Source of the DNA: JACCYI01 sp963828075
GTDB lineage: Bacteria > Actinomycetota > Thermoleophilia > Solirubrobacterales > Solirubrobacteraceae
Assembly: GCA_963828075.1 (NCBI GenBank)
Contig: CAWHDH010000021.1
Location: forward strand, 2,790,001 to 2,854,000
DNA length: 64,000 bases
Direction: 5' to 3'
Part shown: piece by piece, positions 17,227 through 27,190 of the stretch
Position numbering within the stretch: the first letter of the stretch is position 1
How the letters are laid out: each line of letters starts with the position of its first letter
Program-made: the position numbers and the translations under genes
Notes under the pieces: generated by a model
What the model was told of the DNA's origin: nothing
Database searches by the model: none
The model's input: the letters and a program-made list of their open reading frames with translations, nothing else

Positions 17227-20200
17227 CGGCGCTCGAGGCCCACGTTCGCCCGTTCGACGTCTGCGGACCGCTGCCGACCGGCGTGACCGTGCTCGAGGCG
17301 AGCGCCGGCACGGGCAAGACGTTCACGATCGCCGCGCTCGCCGCGCGCTACGTCGCCGCCGGCATCCCGCTCGACGAGCTGCTGCTCGTGACCTTCACCC
17401 GCATGGCGACCGGCGAGCTGCGCGAGCGCGTGCGCGAGCGGCTGGTCAGCGCCGAGCACGGCCTCGAGCGTGCGCTGGCCGGCGTGCCGGCCGGCCAGGA
17501 CGAGGTCGTGCGCCTCCTCGCCGACGCGCCGCCGGCCGAGGTCGCGATCCGCCGCGCCCGGCTCGCGCACGCGCTCGCCGACTTCGACTCGGCGACGATC
17601 GCCACGACGCACGGCTTCTGCCAGGAGGTGCTCGGCGGGCTCGGCATCGCCGGCGACGTCGAGCCCGACGTGACCTTCGTCGAGGACGTCGAGCGACCTC
17701 GTCGAGCGAGGTCGTCGACGACCTCTACGTGCGGCGGTTCCACCACGCCGGCATGCCGCAGTTCGACCGCGAGCAGGCGATGGCGATCGCGCGCGTGGCG
17801 GTCGAGAACCCGGCCGCGCGGCTCGAGCCGGCGGCGGCGCCCGAGGACTCGATCTCCGCCATGCGCGTGCGGCTCGCCGAGGCCGTCGCGCCAGGAGCTC
17901 GAGCGGCGCAAGCGGCGCGCGGCGATGATGACCTACGACGACCTGCTGACGCGGCTCGACGCGACGCTGAAGGGGCCGGGCGGGCCGGCGGTCGCGGCGC
18001 GGCTGCGCGACCGCTACCGCGTCGTGCTCGTCGACGAGTTCCAGGACACCGACCCGGTCCAGTGGGAGCATCATGCGCCGCGCGTTCGGCGAGGGCGACG
18101 GGACGCTGGTGCTCATCGGCGACCCGAAGCAGGCGATCTACGCGTTCCGCGGCGCCGACGTCTACGCCTACCTCGACGCGGCGCGCGACGGCCGGCGCGC
18201 GCGCGACGCTCGAGGTCAACTGGCGCAGCGACCAGGGCCTGCATCGACGCCTACGACGCGCTGTTCGGCGGCGCCCGGCTCGGGCCACGAGGGGATCGTC
18301 TACCGCACGGTCCGCGCTGCACGCCGCGAACGGCGCGCCGCGGCTGTCGGGGCGCCCGGACCCGGCGCCGTTGCGGATCCGCTGGGTCCACCGCGACGAG
18401 CCGTCGATCAAGCGGACGCGCGGCGGCTGCGCCTCGAACGCGAGCAGCCCGCGAGCACATCGCCAAGGACCTCGCCGCCGACCTCGTCGAGCTGCTGTCG
18501 TCGCGCGGCGCAGATCGAGATCCGCGGCGAGGACGGCGCGGTCGTCCGCCGCGAGCGCGTGTCCGCCCGGGCACGTCGCCGTGCTCGTGCCGCACGCACC
18601 GCAACGCCGCGCTCGTGCGCGACGCGCTCGACGCCGCGGGGATCCCGGCGGTCATCAACGGCGCGGGCAGCGTCTTCGCCACCGGCCCGGCGCGCGACTG
18701 GCTGCGGCTGCTCGAGGCGATCGAGCGCCCGGCGTCCACCGCAGCGCGCGCGCTCGGCCGCGCTCACGCCGTTCCTGGGCTGGACCGCCGAGCGCGTCGC
18801 GTCGGCCGGCGAGGACGAGTGGGAGGACGTCCACCGCCGCCTGCACCAGTGGGCGCGCGTGCTGCGCGTCAAGGGCGTCGCCGCGCTGGCGGAGACGATC
18901 ACGCTCGTCGAGGGCCTGCCCGCCCGCGTGCTGGCGACGGTCGACGGCGAGCGCCGGCTGACCGACCTGCGCCACGTCGCCCAGCTCCTGCACGCCGCGG
19001 CGACCGCCGAGCAGATGGGGGCGCCCGCGCTGACGTCGTGGCTGCGCCAGCGGATCGCCGACGCCGAGCAGGAGACCGGCGACGAGGAGCGCAGCCGGCG
19101 GCTGGAGTCCGACGCCGAGGCCGTCCAGGTCCTGACGATCCACCGCAGCAAGGGCCTCGAGTTCCCGATCGTCTACTACCCGTACCTGTGGGAGCCCGGG
19201 TACATCCCCGGCGGGAACCAGCCCGTCGTTCTTCCACGATCCCGACGCGGGCGACGCGCGCACGATCGACGTCGGCCTCGACGGGCCCGACTTCCCGCGC
19301 CACCAGCGCCAGTTCCTCACCGAGCAGCGCGGCGAGGACCTGCGGCTCGCCTACGTCGCGCTCACGCGCGCGCAGCACCAGGCGGTGGTCTGGTGGGCCG
19401 GGTCGTGGGACAGCCGCCACTCGGCGCTCGGCCGGCTGCTCTTCGAGCGCGACGGCGAGGGGAACGTGCCCGCCGGTCGGCACGTTCACGCCGACCGACG
19501 CGGCGGCCGCCACCCGCTTCGAGGCGCTCGCGGCCGAGGTCGCCGGGCGTGTGTCTCGGTCGAGCGCTCGGCGCTCGGTGCCGCCGTCGCACTGGGCGGG
19601 CGCCGCCGAAGGCGCCGGCGGAGCTCACGGCGGCCGCGTTCGACCGCGACCCTGGACCGGCGCTGGCGGCGGACGTCGTACAGCGACATCACCGCGGGGG
19701 CGTACGAGGCGCGCGTCGCGAGCGAGCCGGAGGAGCCGGTCGTGGCCGACGAGCCGCCGCCTGAGACCCTGGCGGCCGCCGCGGCGGCCGCGGCGAGCGA
19801 GGCGGACGCCGCGCTGCGCACGGTGCCCTCGCTGCTGGCCGCGATGCCGGCCGGCGTCCAGGTCGGGCACGTTCGTGCACCGCGTGTTCGAGGCGACGGA
19901 CTTCGCCGCCGCCGACCTCGGCGCGGAGCTGGCGGCTCGCGTGGCGGCGGCGCCAGGCGCGGCGGAACGTCGACATCGGCGATCCGGCGGCGACCGTCGC
20001 CGGGCTCGCCGCCGCGATCGAGACGCCGCTCGGCCCGCTGCTGGGCGGGCTGCGGCTGCGCGACCTGGCGCGCGCCGACCGCCTCGACGAGCTGGACTTC
20101 GAGCTGCCGCTGGTCGGCGGCGACGAGCCGACCGGCGGGCTCGCGCTCGCGGCGATCGGCGCCGTCCTGCGCGAGCACCTCCCGGCGGGCGACCCGCTGG

Positions 20201-20660
20201 CCGGCTACGCCGAGCGGCTCGACGACCCCGCGCTGCGCCAGGACGTGCGCGGCTACCTCACCGGCAGCATCGACCTCGTGGTGCGTGCGGCGGCGCCGGC
20301 GGGGCGCCGCGCTTCGCCATCGTCGACTACAAGACGAACTGGCTCGGCGGCCTCGACGAGGAGCTGACGGCGTGGCACCACCGCCCCGCGGCGCTCGCGG
20401 CGGAGATGCAGCGCGTCGCACTACGGGCTGCAGGCGCTGCTCTACACGGTGGCGCTGCACCGCTACCTGCGCTGGCGGCTGCGCGGACTACGACCCCGAG
20501 CGCCACCTCGCCGGCGTCCTCTACCTGTTCCTGCGCGGGATGACCGGGCCGCAGACGCCGGCCGTCGGCGGGGCGCCGTGCGGCGTCTTCGCGTGGCGGC
20601 CGCCGGCGCGCGCTCGTCGAGGCGCTGAGCGACGTGCTCGACCGTGGAGGCCCGGCGTGA
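17223..20660 (+). CDS. recB: Exodeoxyribonuclease V subunit beta RecB (many frameshifts)
   Basis: ATG 17223 overlaps the recC stop. Helicase and nuclease motifs are all present but scattered over three frames: Walker A EASAGTGKTFTIAALAARYV (about 17302), VLVDEFQDTDPVQWE (about 18025), IGDPKQAIYAFRGADVYAY (about 18117), VLTIHRSKGLEFPIVYYPY (about 19130), AYVALTRAQHQ (about 19350) and nuclease IVDYKTNWLGG (about 20318). The end reads VEALSDVLDRGGPA with TGA at 20660. At most junctions deleting one base rejoins the protein, for example GTCGCGCCAGGAGCTC (17885), GAGCATCATGCGC (18067) and GGCCTGCATCGACGCC (18238). About twenty such events in 3.4 kb, with conserved residues between them, argue for assembly error. 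Confidence 0.85.
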
Positions 20661-22526
20661 TCGAGCTCGCGGTCGAGGCCGACCCGTTCGACGTCCGCCG
20701 CGTCGCGCCACGCGCCGGGGCTGCTGCGCGACGTTCAACGCCGCCGGCGTGCTCGCGGCCGCCGACGTCCACGTCGCGCTGCGGCTCGCCGCGCTGGCCG
20801 GCGGAGGCCGACGCGCGCGTGGTGCTCGCCGCGGCGCTCGCCGTCCGCGCGCCGCGGCTCGGCCACGTCTACGTCGACCTCGCCGGGATCCGCGAGACGG
20901 CGGCGGTCGACACCGACGAGCCGGTCGACCTCCGCGCGCTGCCGTGGCCGGCCGCCGCCGTATGGACGCGGCGGGTCGAGGCGAGCGCGCTCGTCGCGGT
21001 CGGGGAGGAGGCGCCCGCGCGCGACCGCCCGCTGCGGCTCGTCGGCACCTGGCTCTACCTGGACCGCTACTGGCGCGAGGAGCGCCGGATCGCCGCCGAC
21101 CTCGAGGCGTTCGGCGCCGGGGCGCCCGAGGGCGTGCGGTCCGACGTGCTCGCCGACGGCCTTGCGCGGCTGTTCGGCGGCGAGGCCGACGCCGGCCAGC
21201 GCCGCGCGGCCGCGACCGCGGTCCGGCGCCGGTTCGCGGTCATCGCCGGCGGGCCCGGCACGGGCAAGACCACCACCGTGGCGCGGATCGTCGCGCTGCT
21301 CGGCGAGCAGGCCGCGGCCGCGGGGGCGCCGCCGCCGCTCGTCGCGCTCGCCGCGCCGACCGGCAAGGCGGCCGCCCGGCTGCAGGAGGCGGTGCACGAG
21401 CAGGCGGCGGGCCTCGCGGTCGACGCCGCGATCCGCGGACCGTTGCTCGCGCTGGAGGCCTCGACGCTGCACCGCCTGCTCGGCTGGCGGCCGGGCAGCC
21501 ACAGCCGCTTCCGCCACCACGCGGCAACCGGCTGCCCCACGACGTCGTCATCGTCGACGAGACCTCGATGGTCTCGCTCTCGCTGATGGCGCGGCTCGTC
21601 GAGGCCGTGCGGCCGCGATGCGCGGCTCGATCCTCGTCGGCGACCCGGGGCAGCTCACCTCGATCGAGGCCGGGGCGGTGCTCGGCGACATCGTCGGCCC
21701 GGCGGCCGAGGGACCGGCGAGCGCGCGATCGTGGCTCGACGCATCGTCGTCCGAGCCACCGCTTCGGCGCGCGGGATCGGCGACGCTCGCCGCCGCGGCA
21801 TCGCGCCGCGGCGACGCCGAGGCGAGTCGTCGCGGTGCTCGCCGACCCGCCGGCCGAGGTGACGCTGGATCCGCGCCGACGTCGCCGATCCGGGCGCCGT
21901 CGCCGCGCTCGCGCCGATCCGCGACGGCGGCGTCGCGACCGCCGCGCCGGGTGATCGACGCGGCCGCGGCGGGCGACGCCGGCCGCCGCGATCGCGGCGC
22001 TCGGCGCGTTCCGGGTGCTGTGCGCGCACCGGCGCGGCCCGCACGGCGTCGCCACCTGGATGGCGCAGATCGAGGCCTGGCTGGCGGCCGAGATCGACGG
22101 CTTCGGCGCCGAGGGCCGCTGGTACGTCGGCCGGCCGCTGCTGGTGACCGAGAACGACTACGGCCTGCGCCTCTACAACGGCGACACCGGCGTCGTCGTC
22201 GCCGGCCGGCCGACCGGCGTCGAGCGCCGCGTTCGAGCGCGGCGGCGAGATCCTCGAGTTCAGCCCCACGCGCCTGGCCGCGGTCGACACCGTCTACGCG
22301 ATGACGGTCCACAAGAGCCAGGGGTCGCAGTTCGACACCGCCGCCGTGCTCCTGCCCGACGCCGGCCTCGCCGGTGCTCACGCGCGAGCTGCTCTACACG
22401 GCGGTCACGCGGGCGCGGACGGGGCTGATCCTGGTCGGCACCGAGGCGGCCATTCGCGCCGCCGTGGCCCGCCCCGTCGCGCGGGCGTCCGGCCTGCGCC
22501 GGCGGCTGTGGGGCGACGAGCGCTGA
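20657..22526 (+). CDS. recD: Exodeoxyribonuclease V subunit alpha RecD (frameshifted)
   Basis: GTG 20657 overlaps the recB stop (GTGA) and starts VIELAVEADPFDVRRVA. The middle is intact in one frame for about 700 bp, with Walker A VIAGGPGTGKTTTVARIVAL (about 21240), APTGKAAARLQEAV and LHRLLGW; then the frame shifts to VVIVDETSMVSLSLMARL (about 21545), RGSILVGDPGQLTSIEAGAV, LLVTENDYGLRLYNGDTGVV (about 22140), TVHKSQGSQFDTAAVLLPD (about 22304) and LYTAVTRARTGLILVGT, ending at TGA 22526. This is the 5'-3' SF1 helicase subunit of RecBCD. The same run of single-base frame changes as in recB affects it until about 22390. The stop overlaps the trmH start. Confidence 0.85.
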
Positions 22527-23239
22527 TGGAGCTCGCCGGCGTCGCGCGCGCTCGCCGCGACCCGAGCCTCGTCGTCCTCGAGGGCTTCCACGCGGTCAAG
22601 CACGCGCTGCGCTTCGGCGGTGAGCTGCTCGGCGCGTGGACGGCGGACGCCGCGGAGATCGAGGCGCTGCGGCTCCGGATGGCACCGGACGTGGCGCTGG
22701 CGCCGGCCGTCGTGGCTGTCGAGGAGTTGACGGCGGTCGTCCCGCGCGCGCAGATCGTGGCCGTGGCGCGGCGGCCGGTCCAGCCGGCGCCGGACGAGCT
22801 GCTCGCCGGCGCCGATCCGGCGCCGGTCGTCCTGCTCGAAGACCCGCGCCACCTAGGGAACCTCGGCGCCTGCGTCCGGGTGGCCGCCGCGGCCGGCGCC
22901 GCGGGTGTGCTCACCACCGGCCGCCAGGACCCGTGGCACCCCGACGCGTTGCGCGGCTCCGCCGGCCTGCACTTCGCGCTCCCGGTCGCCCGCGTGCGGT
23001 TCGGCGCCACCGGCGGCCGCCCGCTCGTCGCGCTCGACCCCGACGGCGATCCCCTGCGCCCCGGCGCGGTGCCGCCGCGCGCGATCCTCGCGTTCGGCAC
23101 CGAGCGCGACGGCCTCTCCGACGACCTGCTCGCCCGCGCCGACGCGCGCCTCGCGCTGCCGATGCGCCCGGGCGTGTCGAGTCTCAACCTGGCGACCGCG
23201 GTCGCCGGCGTGCTCTTCTCGCTCAGCGCTGCGCGCTGA
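22526..23239 (+). CDS. TrmH/SpoU-family RNA methyltransferase
   Basis: ATG 22526 shares its A with the recD stop (TGATG). The 237-residue product has a short RNA-binding N-terminal region (LEGFHAVKHALRFGGELLGA, residues 14-33) and a SPOUT domain with the three family motifs: VVLLEDPRHLGNLGACVRVA (motif 1, residues about 97-116, Asn-Leu-Gly), ILAFGTERDGLSDDLL (motif 2, about 190) and LALPMRPGVSSLNLATAVAG (motif 3, knot). It 2'-O-methylates rRNA or tRNA ribose. Placement behind recBCD is through translational coupling and implies co-transcription only. It is intact, marking the end of the frameshift-rich stretch. Confidence 0.87.
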   Translation: MELAGVARARRDPSLVVLEGFHAVKHALRFGGELLGAWTADAAEIEALRLRMAPDVALAPAVVAVEELTAVVPRAQIVAVARRPVQPAPDELLAGADPAPVVLLEDPRHLGNLGACVRVAAAAGAAGVLTTGRQDPWHPDALRGSAGLHFALPVARVRFGATGGRPLVALDPDGDPLRPGAVPPRAILAFGTERDGLSDDLLARADARLALPMRPGVSSLNLATAVAGVLFSLSAAR

Positions 23240-24017
23240 ACCGCTCAGCGGGGCCGATCACCACTCCGTGGCGGTTGAGCCACTGGACGGTGCCCCGGAC
23301 CGGCATCGGCGGACCCGGTATCCGAGACGGACCGTTGGAGCCCGGCGGTGCCTTGACAGTTCTCGACGGGGCTGTCTGCGCGACGCTCAGCGAGAAGAAG
23401 TTCGACGCGACGTCGGCCTCGACCGGGGCGCCCGTGTCGGGAATGAAGCGGACTTTGGCAACGCCGTCCGGCACGACGCCCGCCAGGCTCGTGTGCGACC
23501 TGCTGGCGCTGAGGAGCGCCAGGCCTTGCGTCCTTATCGAGGTCGCTGGCGAGCAACCGATCGCCTGACCGTCGGTGAGGCAGAGCACGTCGGTGGTGGT
23601 CGTGGCGGGGCCGCTCTTGATCGACGTGGCCGGCACCAGCGCCCACCCGTTGGCTGGGGAGCGGATGCCGTCCGTTTGAACGCGGTCGATCTGGTTGCCG
23701 GCCCCGACGGTCGGGATCAGCGGGGCGGCGCGTCGGCGATCCTCGTCGGTCTGCGGACGGCGAAGGACGGCCAGCGCGTCGAGAGCCGCCGGGCTGACGG
23801 GCGAGGAATCGACGGTGACCGGCTGGTCGATGCCCGAGCGTTCCAATGCAGGACGCCACGCGCCGACCACTGCGACCGCGGGACCCGCGACGACGAGAAC
23901 CGCGGCCAAGACCAGCAACCAGTGACGCCGCGGACCGCGCCAGGAGAACCTCCGCGAACGAGAGGGATCATGCGCCGCGTAGAGTTGATCGCCGAAGCGA
24001 TCCAAGAAGTCAGGCAC
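23223..24017 (-). CDS. Sigma-factor-coupled membrane protein of unknown function
   Basis: GTG 24017 overlaps the stop of the ECF sigma gene, giving 264 residues. Residues 1-28 are cytoplasmic (VPDFLDRFGDQLYAAHDPSR), 32-53 are one transmembrane helix (HWLLVLAAVLVVAGPAVAVV) and the rest is extracellular, ending in SVAQTAPSRTVKAPPGSNGP and a Trp-Leu-Asn motif. The position and topology are those of a partner or anti-sigma-like protein of the ECF factor, but no zinc-binding anti-sigma (ZAS) motif HxxxCxxC is present. It may instead be a regulated membrane protein. Its stop overlaps the end of trmH by 17 bp in the opposite direction. Confidence 0.65.
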   Translation of the reverse strand: MPDFLDRFGDQLYAAHDPSRSRRFSWRGPRRHWLLVLAAVLVVAGPAVAVVGAWRPALERSGIDQPVTVDSSPVSPAALDALAVLRRPQTDEDRRRAAPLIPTVGAGNQIDRVQTDGIRSPANGWALVPATSIKSGPATTTTDVLCLTDGQAIGCSPATSIRTQGLALLSASRSHTSLAGVVPDGVAKVRFIPDTGAPVEADVASNFFSLSVAQTAPSRTVKAPPGSNGPSRIPGPPMPVRGTVQWLNRHGVVIGPAERFSAQR

Positions 24018-24576
24018 CGTGGGCCCCCAGCGTTGCTCGTAGGTGGGCTTTGGCCCGACTGACACGCTTGCGCACGATCGCCTCTGAGCACTCGAGGCGG
24101 CGGGCGATATCCGCGTATGGCTCCTCGTCGAGCACGCGCGCGCACAGGAGCTCCCACTCGTGCTTCGGCATCGACGTCCTGGCGTGGTGGAGCACGTCGG
24201 TTCCCGTTGCGATCTCTGCGATCCGCTCGAGGTCGTCGTCGTCGAGCACGAGGGGTTCCAGGCCCAGGCGATGACGCGCAGCGGCGTCGACCGTGCCTCG
24301 CCGCAGACTGTCGACCAGCAGGTTCCTGGCGATTGTGAACAGCCACGCCACGGGCGTCTGCGGCACCTGCTGGGCACGGTCGAGGATGGCGACGAGGGCG
24401 CTGGCGAAGGTCTCAGCCATCAGGTCCGCGGCGATCTCGCGGTCCGCGACACGACGCGCGAGATAGCCGAGGATCGCCTCGCGATGGCGCGCGTAGAACA
24501 CGCCGAAGGCATCACGATCGCCCGCGCGGCAGGCGCTCAGCAGGGCGGCGTCGGCCGCGTTAGGTGAGAACACCAT
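24010..24576 (-). CDS. ECF-type RNA polymerase sigma factor
   Basis: The start at 24576 (MVFSPNAADAALLSACRAGD) is chosen over a longer frame because the sigma-2 domain begins there. Region 2 is FYARHREAILGYLARRVADR and then LMAETFASALVAILDRAQ (residues about 28-68); region 4 is YADIARRLECSEAIVRKRVS followed by RAKAHLRATLG (about 150-180), a normal helix-turn-helix for -35 recognition. At 188 residues it fits the family. It is followed, with overlap, by a single-helix membrane protein. Divergent from the hydrolase gene across 88 bp that should hold both promoters. Confidence 0.9.
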   Translation of the reverse strand: MVFSPNAADAALLSACRAGDRDAFGVFYARHREAILGYLARRVADREIAADLMAETFASALVAILDRAQQVPQTPVAWLFTIARNLLVDSLRRGTVDAAARHRLGLEPLVLDDDDLERIAEIATGTDVLHHARTSMPKHEWELLCARVLDEEPYADIARRLECSEAIVRKRVSRAKAHLRATLGAHGA

Positions 24577-24664
24577 CGTGGTGTACGACGAACGGGCAGC
24601 AGCGTTGTGACCGAAGCTCACCAAGACCCGATGAGTTTTCAGTACGGGAGCAGTCCACACTGCC

Positions 24665-25534
24665 ATGACGACGACGCACGTGCTTGAAACCGGCGAGGCC
24701 GACATCGCCTATGACGTCCACGGCCCGCTGCCCACCGCGGACGGCCGGCCACCGCTGTTCATGATCGGTCAGCCGATGGCTGCCAGCGGGTTCGGCTCGT
24801 TGGCGTCGCACTTCGGCGACCGCACCGTGATCACCTACGACCCGCGCGGCCTCGGCCGCGGCACCCGCAAGGACGGCCGGGTCGACAATTCGCCCACGGT
24901 GCAGGCGACCGACGTGCACGCCGTCATCGAGGCGCTCGGCGCTGGCCCGGTCGACATGTTCGCGAGCAGTGGGGGCGCGGTGACCGCGCTCGCGCTCGTG
25001 GCGGCCCATCCCGACGCCGTGGCCACCCTGGTGGCCCACGAGCCGCCGCTGATCGGCGTGCTCCCGGATGCCGCGGCGGCCGAGCGCGCCCGCGCCGCCG
25101 TTCGCGACGCGTACGAGGGCAACGGGCGCAGTGCCGGCATGGCGGCGTTCATCGCCCTGAGCTCGTGGCAAGGCGAGTTCACAGCCGCGTATTTCGCCCA
25201 GCCCGCGGCGGATCCCACCCTGCTCGGGATGCCGACCGAGGACGACGGCTCCCGCGACGACCCGCTGCTGTCCGCCCGGTCCTGGGCGGTCAGCGACTAT
25301 CGCCCCGACGTCGACGCGCTGGCCGCAGCGCCGACGCGCATCGTGATCGCCGTCGGCGAGGAGTCCATGGGCACCTTCACCGGACGCACGGCGGTGGCGA
25401 CCGCCGAGTTGCTCGGTCAGCAGGCGACCGTGTTCCCGAGCCACCACGGCGGCTTCCTCGGCGGCGAGTTCGGATACGCCGGCCAGCCCGAGGCCTTCGC
25501 GCACAGACTGCGCGCCGTCCTCGAGGACGACTGA
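24665..25534 (+). CDS. Alpha/beta hydrolase
   Basis: A 289-residue protein with the standard alpha/beta hydrolase order: oxyanion-side strand PPLFMIGQPMAASGF (residues 29-43), DRTVITYDPRGLGRG (52-66), the nucleophile elbow MFASSGGAVTALAL (99-112, Ser in A-S-S-G-G), and a C-terminal VFPSHHGGFLGGEF carrying the catalytic His (about 260-272). The acid is probably the Glu or Asp in IVIAVGEESMG. It resembles the TAP/esterase-like hydrolases common in actinobacteria. Substrate unknown. No signal peptide, so cytosolic. Confidence 0.87.
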   Translation: MTTTHVLETGEADIAYDVHGPLPTADGRPPLFMIGQPMAASGFGSLASHFGDRTVITYDPRGLGRGTRKDGRVDNSPTVQATDVHAVIEALGAGPVDMFASSGGAVTALALVAAHPDAVATLVAHEPPLIGVLPDAAAAERARAAVRDAYEGNGRSAGMAAFIALSSWQGEFTAAYFAQPAADPTLLGMPTEDDGSRDDPLLSARSWAVSDYRPDVDALAAAPTRIVIAVGEESMGTFTGRTAVATAELLGQQATVFPSHHGGFLGGEFGYAGQPEAFAHRLRAVLEDD

Positions 25535-25541
25535 CACGGAT

Positions 25542-25853
25542 TCACGACGCCCGCGTGAACCGCATCTCGAGCCACGGAACCCACGTCACGCCGTCGTCCG
25601 TGCGCTCCCAGTCGGCGCGCATGGTCGCGCCGTCGTCGGCGACGGTGCGCGTCGCGCGTTCGGACTCGCCGGCGAAGGTCCAGACGCCGTCGTCCGCCAC
25701 GCTCGCCGTCATCGTCGTGAGCCCGCCCTGGGTGTCGAACGCGCGCATGGGATAGGTGTCGGTCCCGGCGATCTCGATGCCGGAGTCATCGAGGCTACGG
25801 CCGCGGGTGTTCCAGCGGCCGATGATCGGTTCAAAGCGCTTCATCTCGGTCAT
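25542..25853 (-). CDS. DUF1579-like small protein, apparently with an internal deletion
   Basis: A 103-residue open frame: MTEMKRFEPIIGRWNTRGRS, then GTDTYPMRAFDTQGGL, WTFAGESERATRTVADDGAT and DDGVTWVPWLEMRFTRAS. Both ends match a lipocalin-like actinobacterial family in which a GTDTYEWLPGG-type strand and a later SYPMRSYD-type strand are separated by some 50 residues. Here TDTY runs directly into YPMRAFD, as if the middle was removed in frame through the shared TY/SY microhomology. If so, the product lacks half of its barrel and may be non-functional. This reading rests on memory of the family. Confidence 0.55.
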   Translation of the reverse strand: MTEMKRFEPIIGRWNTRGRSLDDSGIEIAGTDTYPMRAFDTQGGLTTMTASVADDGVWTFAGESERATRTVADDGATMRADWERTDDGVTWVPWLEMRFTRAS

Positions 25854-26056
25854 GGGACTACAGACGCGCGGACCTGGCCGGAGTCATCGGTGCTCGTCGA
25901 TGACCGGTACGTCAACTGCGATCAGTCGGGGAAGCGGGTCGTGGGCGTGGGGCCGGTTCGTCGGGGCGGGGGTGTGTGGCGGTGTCGGCGTTGAACGGCA
26001 TCGGTGAGGGAAGCGGGTTGTGGGGGTTCTCGAGGTCGGCGGGGAGAGCGTGCATC
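25854..26056. other. Intergenic stretch with a 17-bp direct repeat, no gene
   Basis: The gap between the small gene and the regulator at 26306 is 452 bp long. No protein-like frame is convincing. A 17-bp direct repeat (GGGAAGCGGGTCGTGGG at 25929-25945 and GGGAAGCGGGTTGTGGG at 26008-26024, one mismatch) lies in this part; the paired palindromes at 26057-26155 follow. The last 150 bp up to 26305 show nothing distinctive. Confidence 0.4.
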
Positions 26057-26155
26057 GCGTCGCACTCGGCGCGAAAAGCGCCGGACGTGTGACGCTGGGC
26101 TCGCCAGGGCGTGCCTGACGTCACACCCGGCGCGCAAAACGCCGCGAGTGTGACG
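26057..26155. repeat. Two tandem REP-like palindromes with GTGTGACG arms
   Basis: Unit 1 (26057-26095): outer arms GCGTCGCAC/GTGTGACGC (one mismatch) enclose a perfect hairpin CGGCGC-GAAAA-GCGCCG (26067-26083). Unit 2 (26119-26155): outer arms CGTCACAC/GTGTGACG (perfect) enclose CGGCG-CGCAAAA-CGCCG (26128-26144). The two units share architecture and sequence but not the spacer, as expected for a dispersed intergenic palindromic repeat. They lie between two converging minus-strand genes, with no coding potential. Confidence 0.75.
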
Positions 26156-26305
26156 ATCACGCTGCGCCGGACCCCCCCGGCCCCCTTCACCCGCGGGGGT
26201 TCGCGCGGCTGGTCGCCCGCGGCACGAGCCGAGTCCCAGGCCGAGCGAGCGGACGGCTACGCGCGCATGAGCGCAACCTGGAAGTCCGCCGGTCCACCAC
26301 TTGTG

Positions 26306-27079
26306 TCAGCTCAGCGCCGCCGCGAGCTTGTGGTGGCGCAGCTCCTCGGGTGGCGAGCCGTGCAGAACCCAGTCGCCGTTCTCGCGCCGGCTGACCGCGC
26401 CGCTGCGCGTCAGGCCGCCCATCGCCGTCGTCACCGACTGGCGCAGCGCGCCGACGAGGTCGGCCAGGCGCTGGTGGCCGAGCGGGAGCGGGACGACGAC
26501 GCCGTCGGCGTGCACCCGGCCCCAGCGCTCGGCGAGGTGCCACAGCGTGAGCAGGAGGCGGTCGTCGACGCGCGTGTGATGGGCGATCGCCAGCGCGACG
26601 GCGAGGTGGTGCGCGCGGCGCGTGCCGCGGTTGAACAGCTCGAGCCCCAGCTGCGGCCAGGGGACCATGCGCACGACGAGGTCGTGGTCGAGCACCGCCA
26701 GGCGCGTCGGCTCGAGGACGTACCACCCGACCTCGGCGCGGACGTGGGAGCCCTCGTCGTCCCACTGCCACGGGCGCATGACGTCGCCGTGACCGAGGAG
26801 CTCGACGCAGCGCCGCCCGAGCACGTCGACGGTCCGGCTGAGCAGGCCGTCGATGATCAGGAACCCGTGATGGTGTTTGGCCGGCTCGATCGCGGCGGAC
26901 GCGTCCCACTCGCCCGGCGACAGGCGCTGGACGCGCGCGAGCGCCTCGCGCCGCGCCCGCTCGAGGTTGCTCGCGTCGAGCAGGTCCGCGAGGTCGGGAT
27001 CGGCGTCGACGATGCTGATGGCTGAGCCGGACACGCGGTGTGTGTACCCGTCGGCGGCCCTGATGCGCAATGTCGCCAT
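26306..27079 (-). CDS. Crp/Fnr-family transcriptional regulator
   Basis: The start MATLRIRAADGYTHRV at 27079 gives 257 residues. Residues about 40-170 read as a cyclic-nucleotide-binding-like barrel (WDASAAIEPAKHHHGFLIID, VLGRRCVELLGHGDVMRPWQ with the typical LG-x-GD turn, WYVLEPTRLAVLDHDLV). Residues about 180-255 form a winged helix: RVDDRLLLTLWHLAERWGRV, then HQRLADLVGALRQSVTTAMG and GLTRSGAVSRRENGDWVLHG. The loop for cAMP phosphate (RxS) is not recognisable, so the effector, if any, is unknown. Divergent from the small membrane protein and STAS pair at 27191. Confidence 0.87.
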   Translation of the reverse strand: MATLRIRAADGYTHRVSGSAISIVDADPDLADLLDASNLERARREALARVQRLSPGEWDASAAIEPAKHHHGFLIIDGLLSRTVDVLGRRCVELLGHGDVMRPWQWDDEGSHVRAEVGWYVLEPTRLAVLDHDLVVRMVPWPQLGLELFNRGTRRAHHLAVALAIAHHTRVDDRLLLTLWHLAERWGRVHADGVVVPLPLGHQRLADLVGALRQSVTTAMGGLTRSGAVSRRENGDWVLHGSPPEELRHHKLAAALS

Positions 27080-27190
27080 GACGACGTCGCCGCGCCGACG
27101 CGCGAAGCGGACACCGGGTCGGCGGCGTCCTACGTTCCCCCGCGGCCGCCCACCGGGCGGAGCAGGCACTCGACGCGAAAGGACCCGCTC

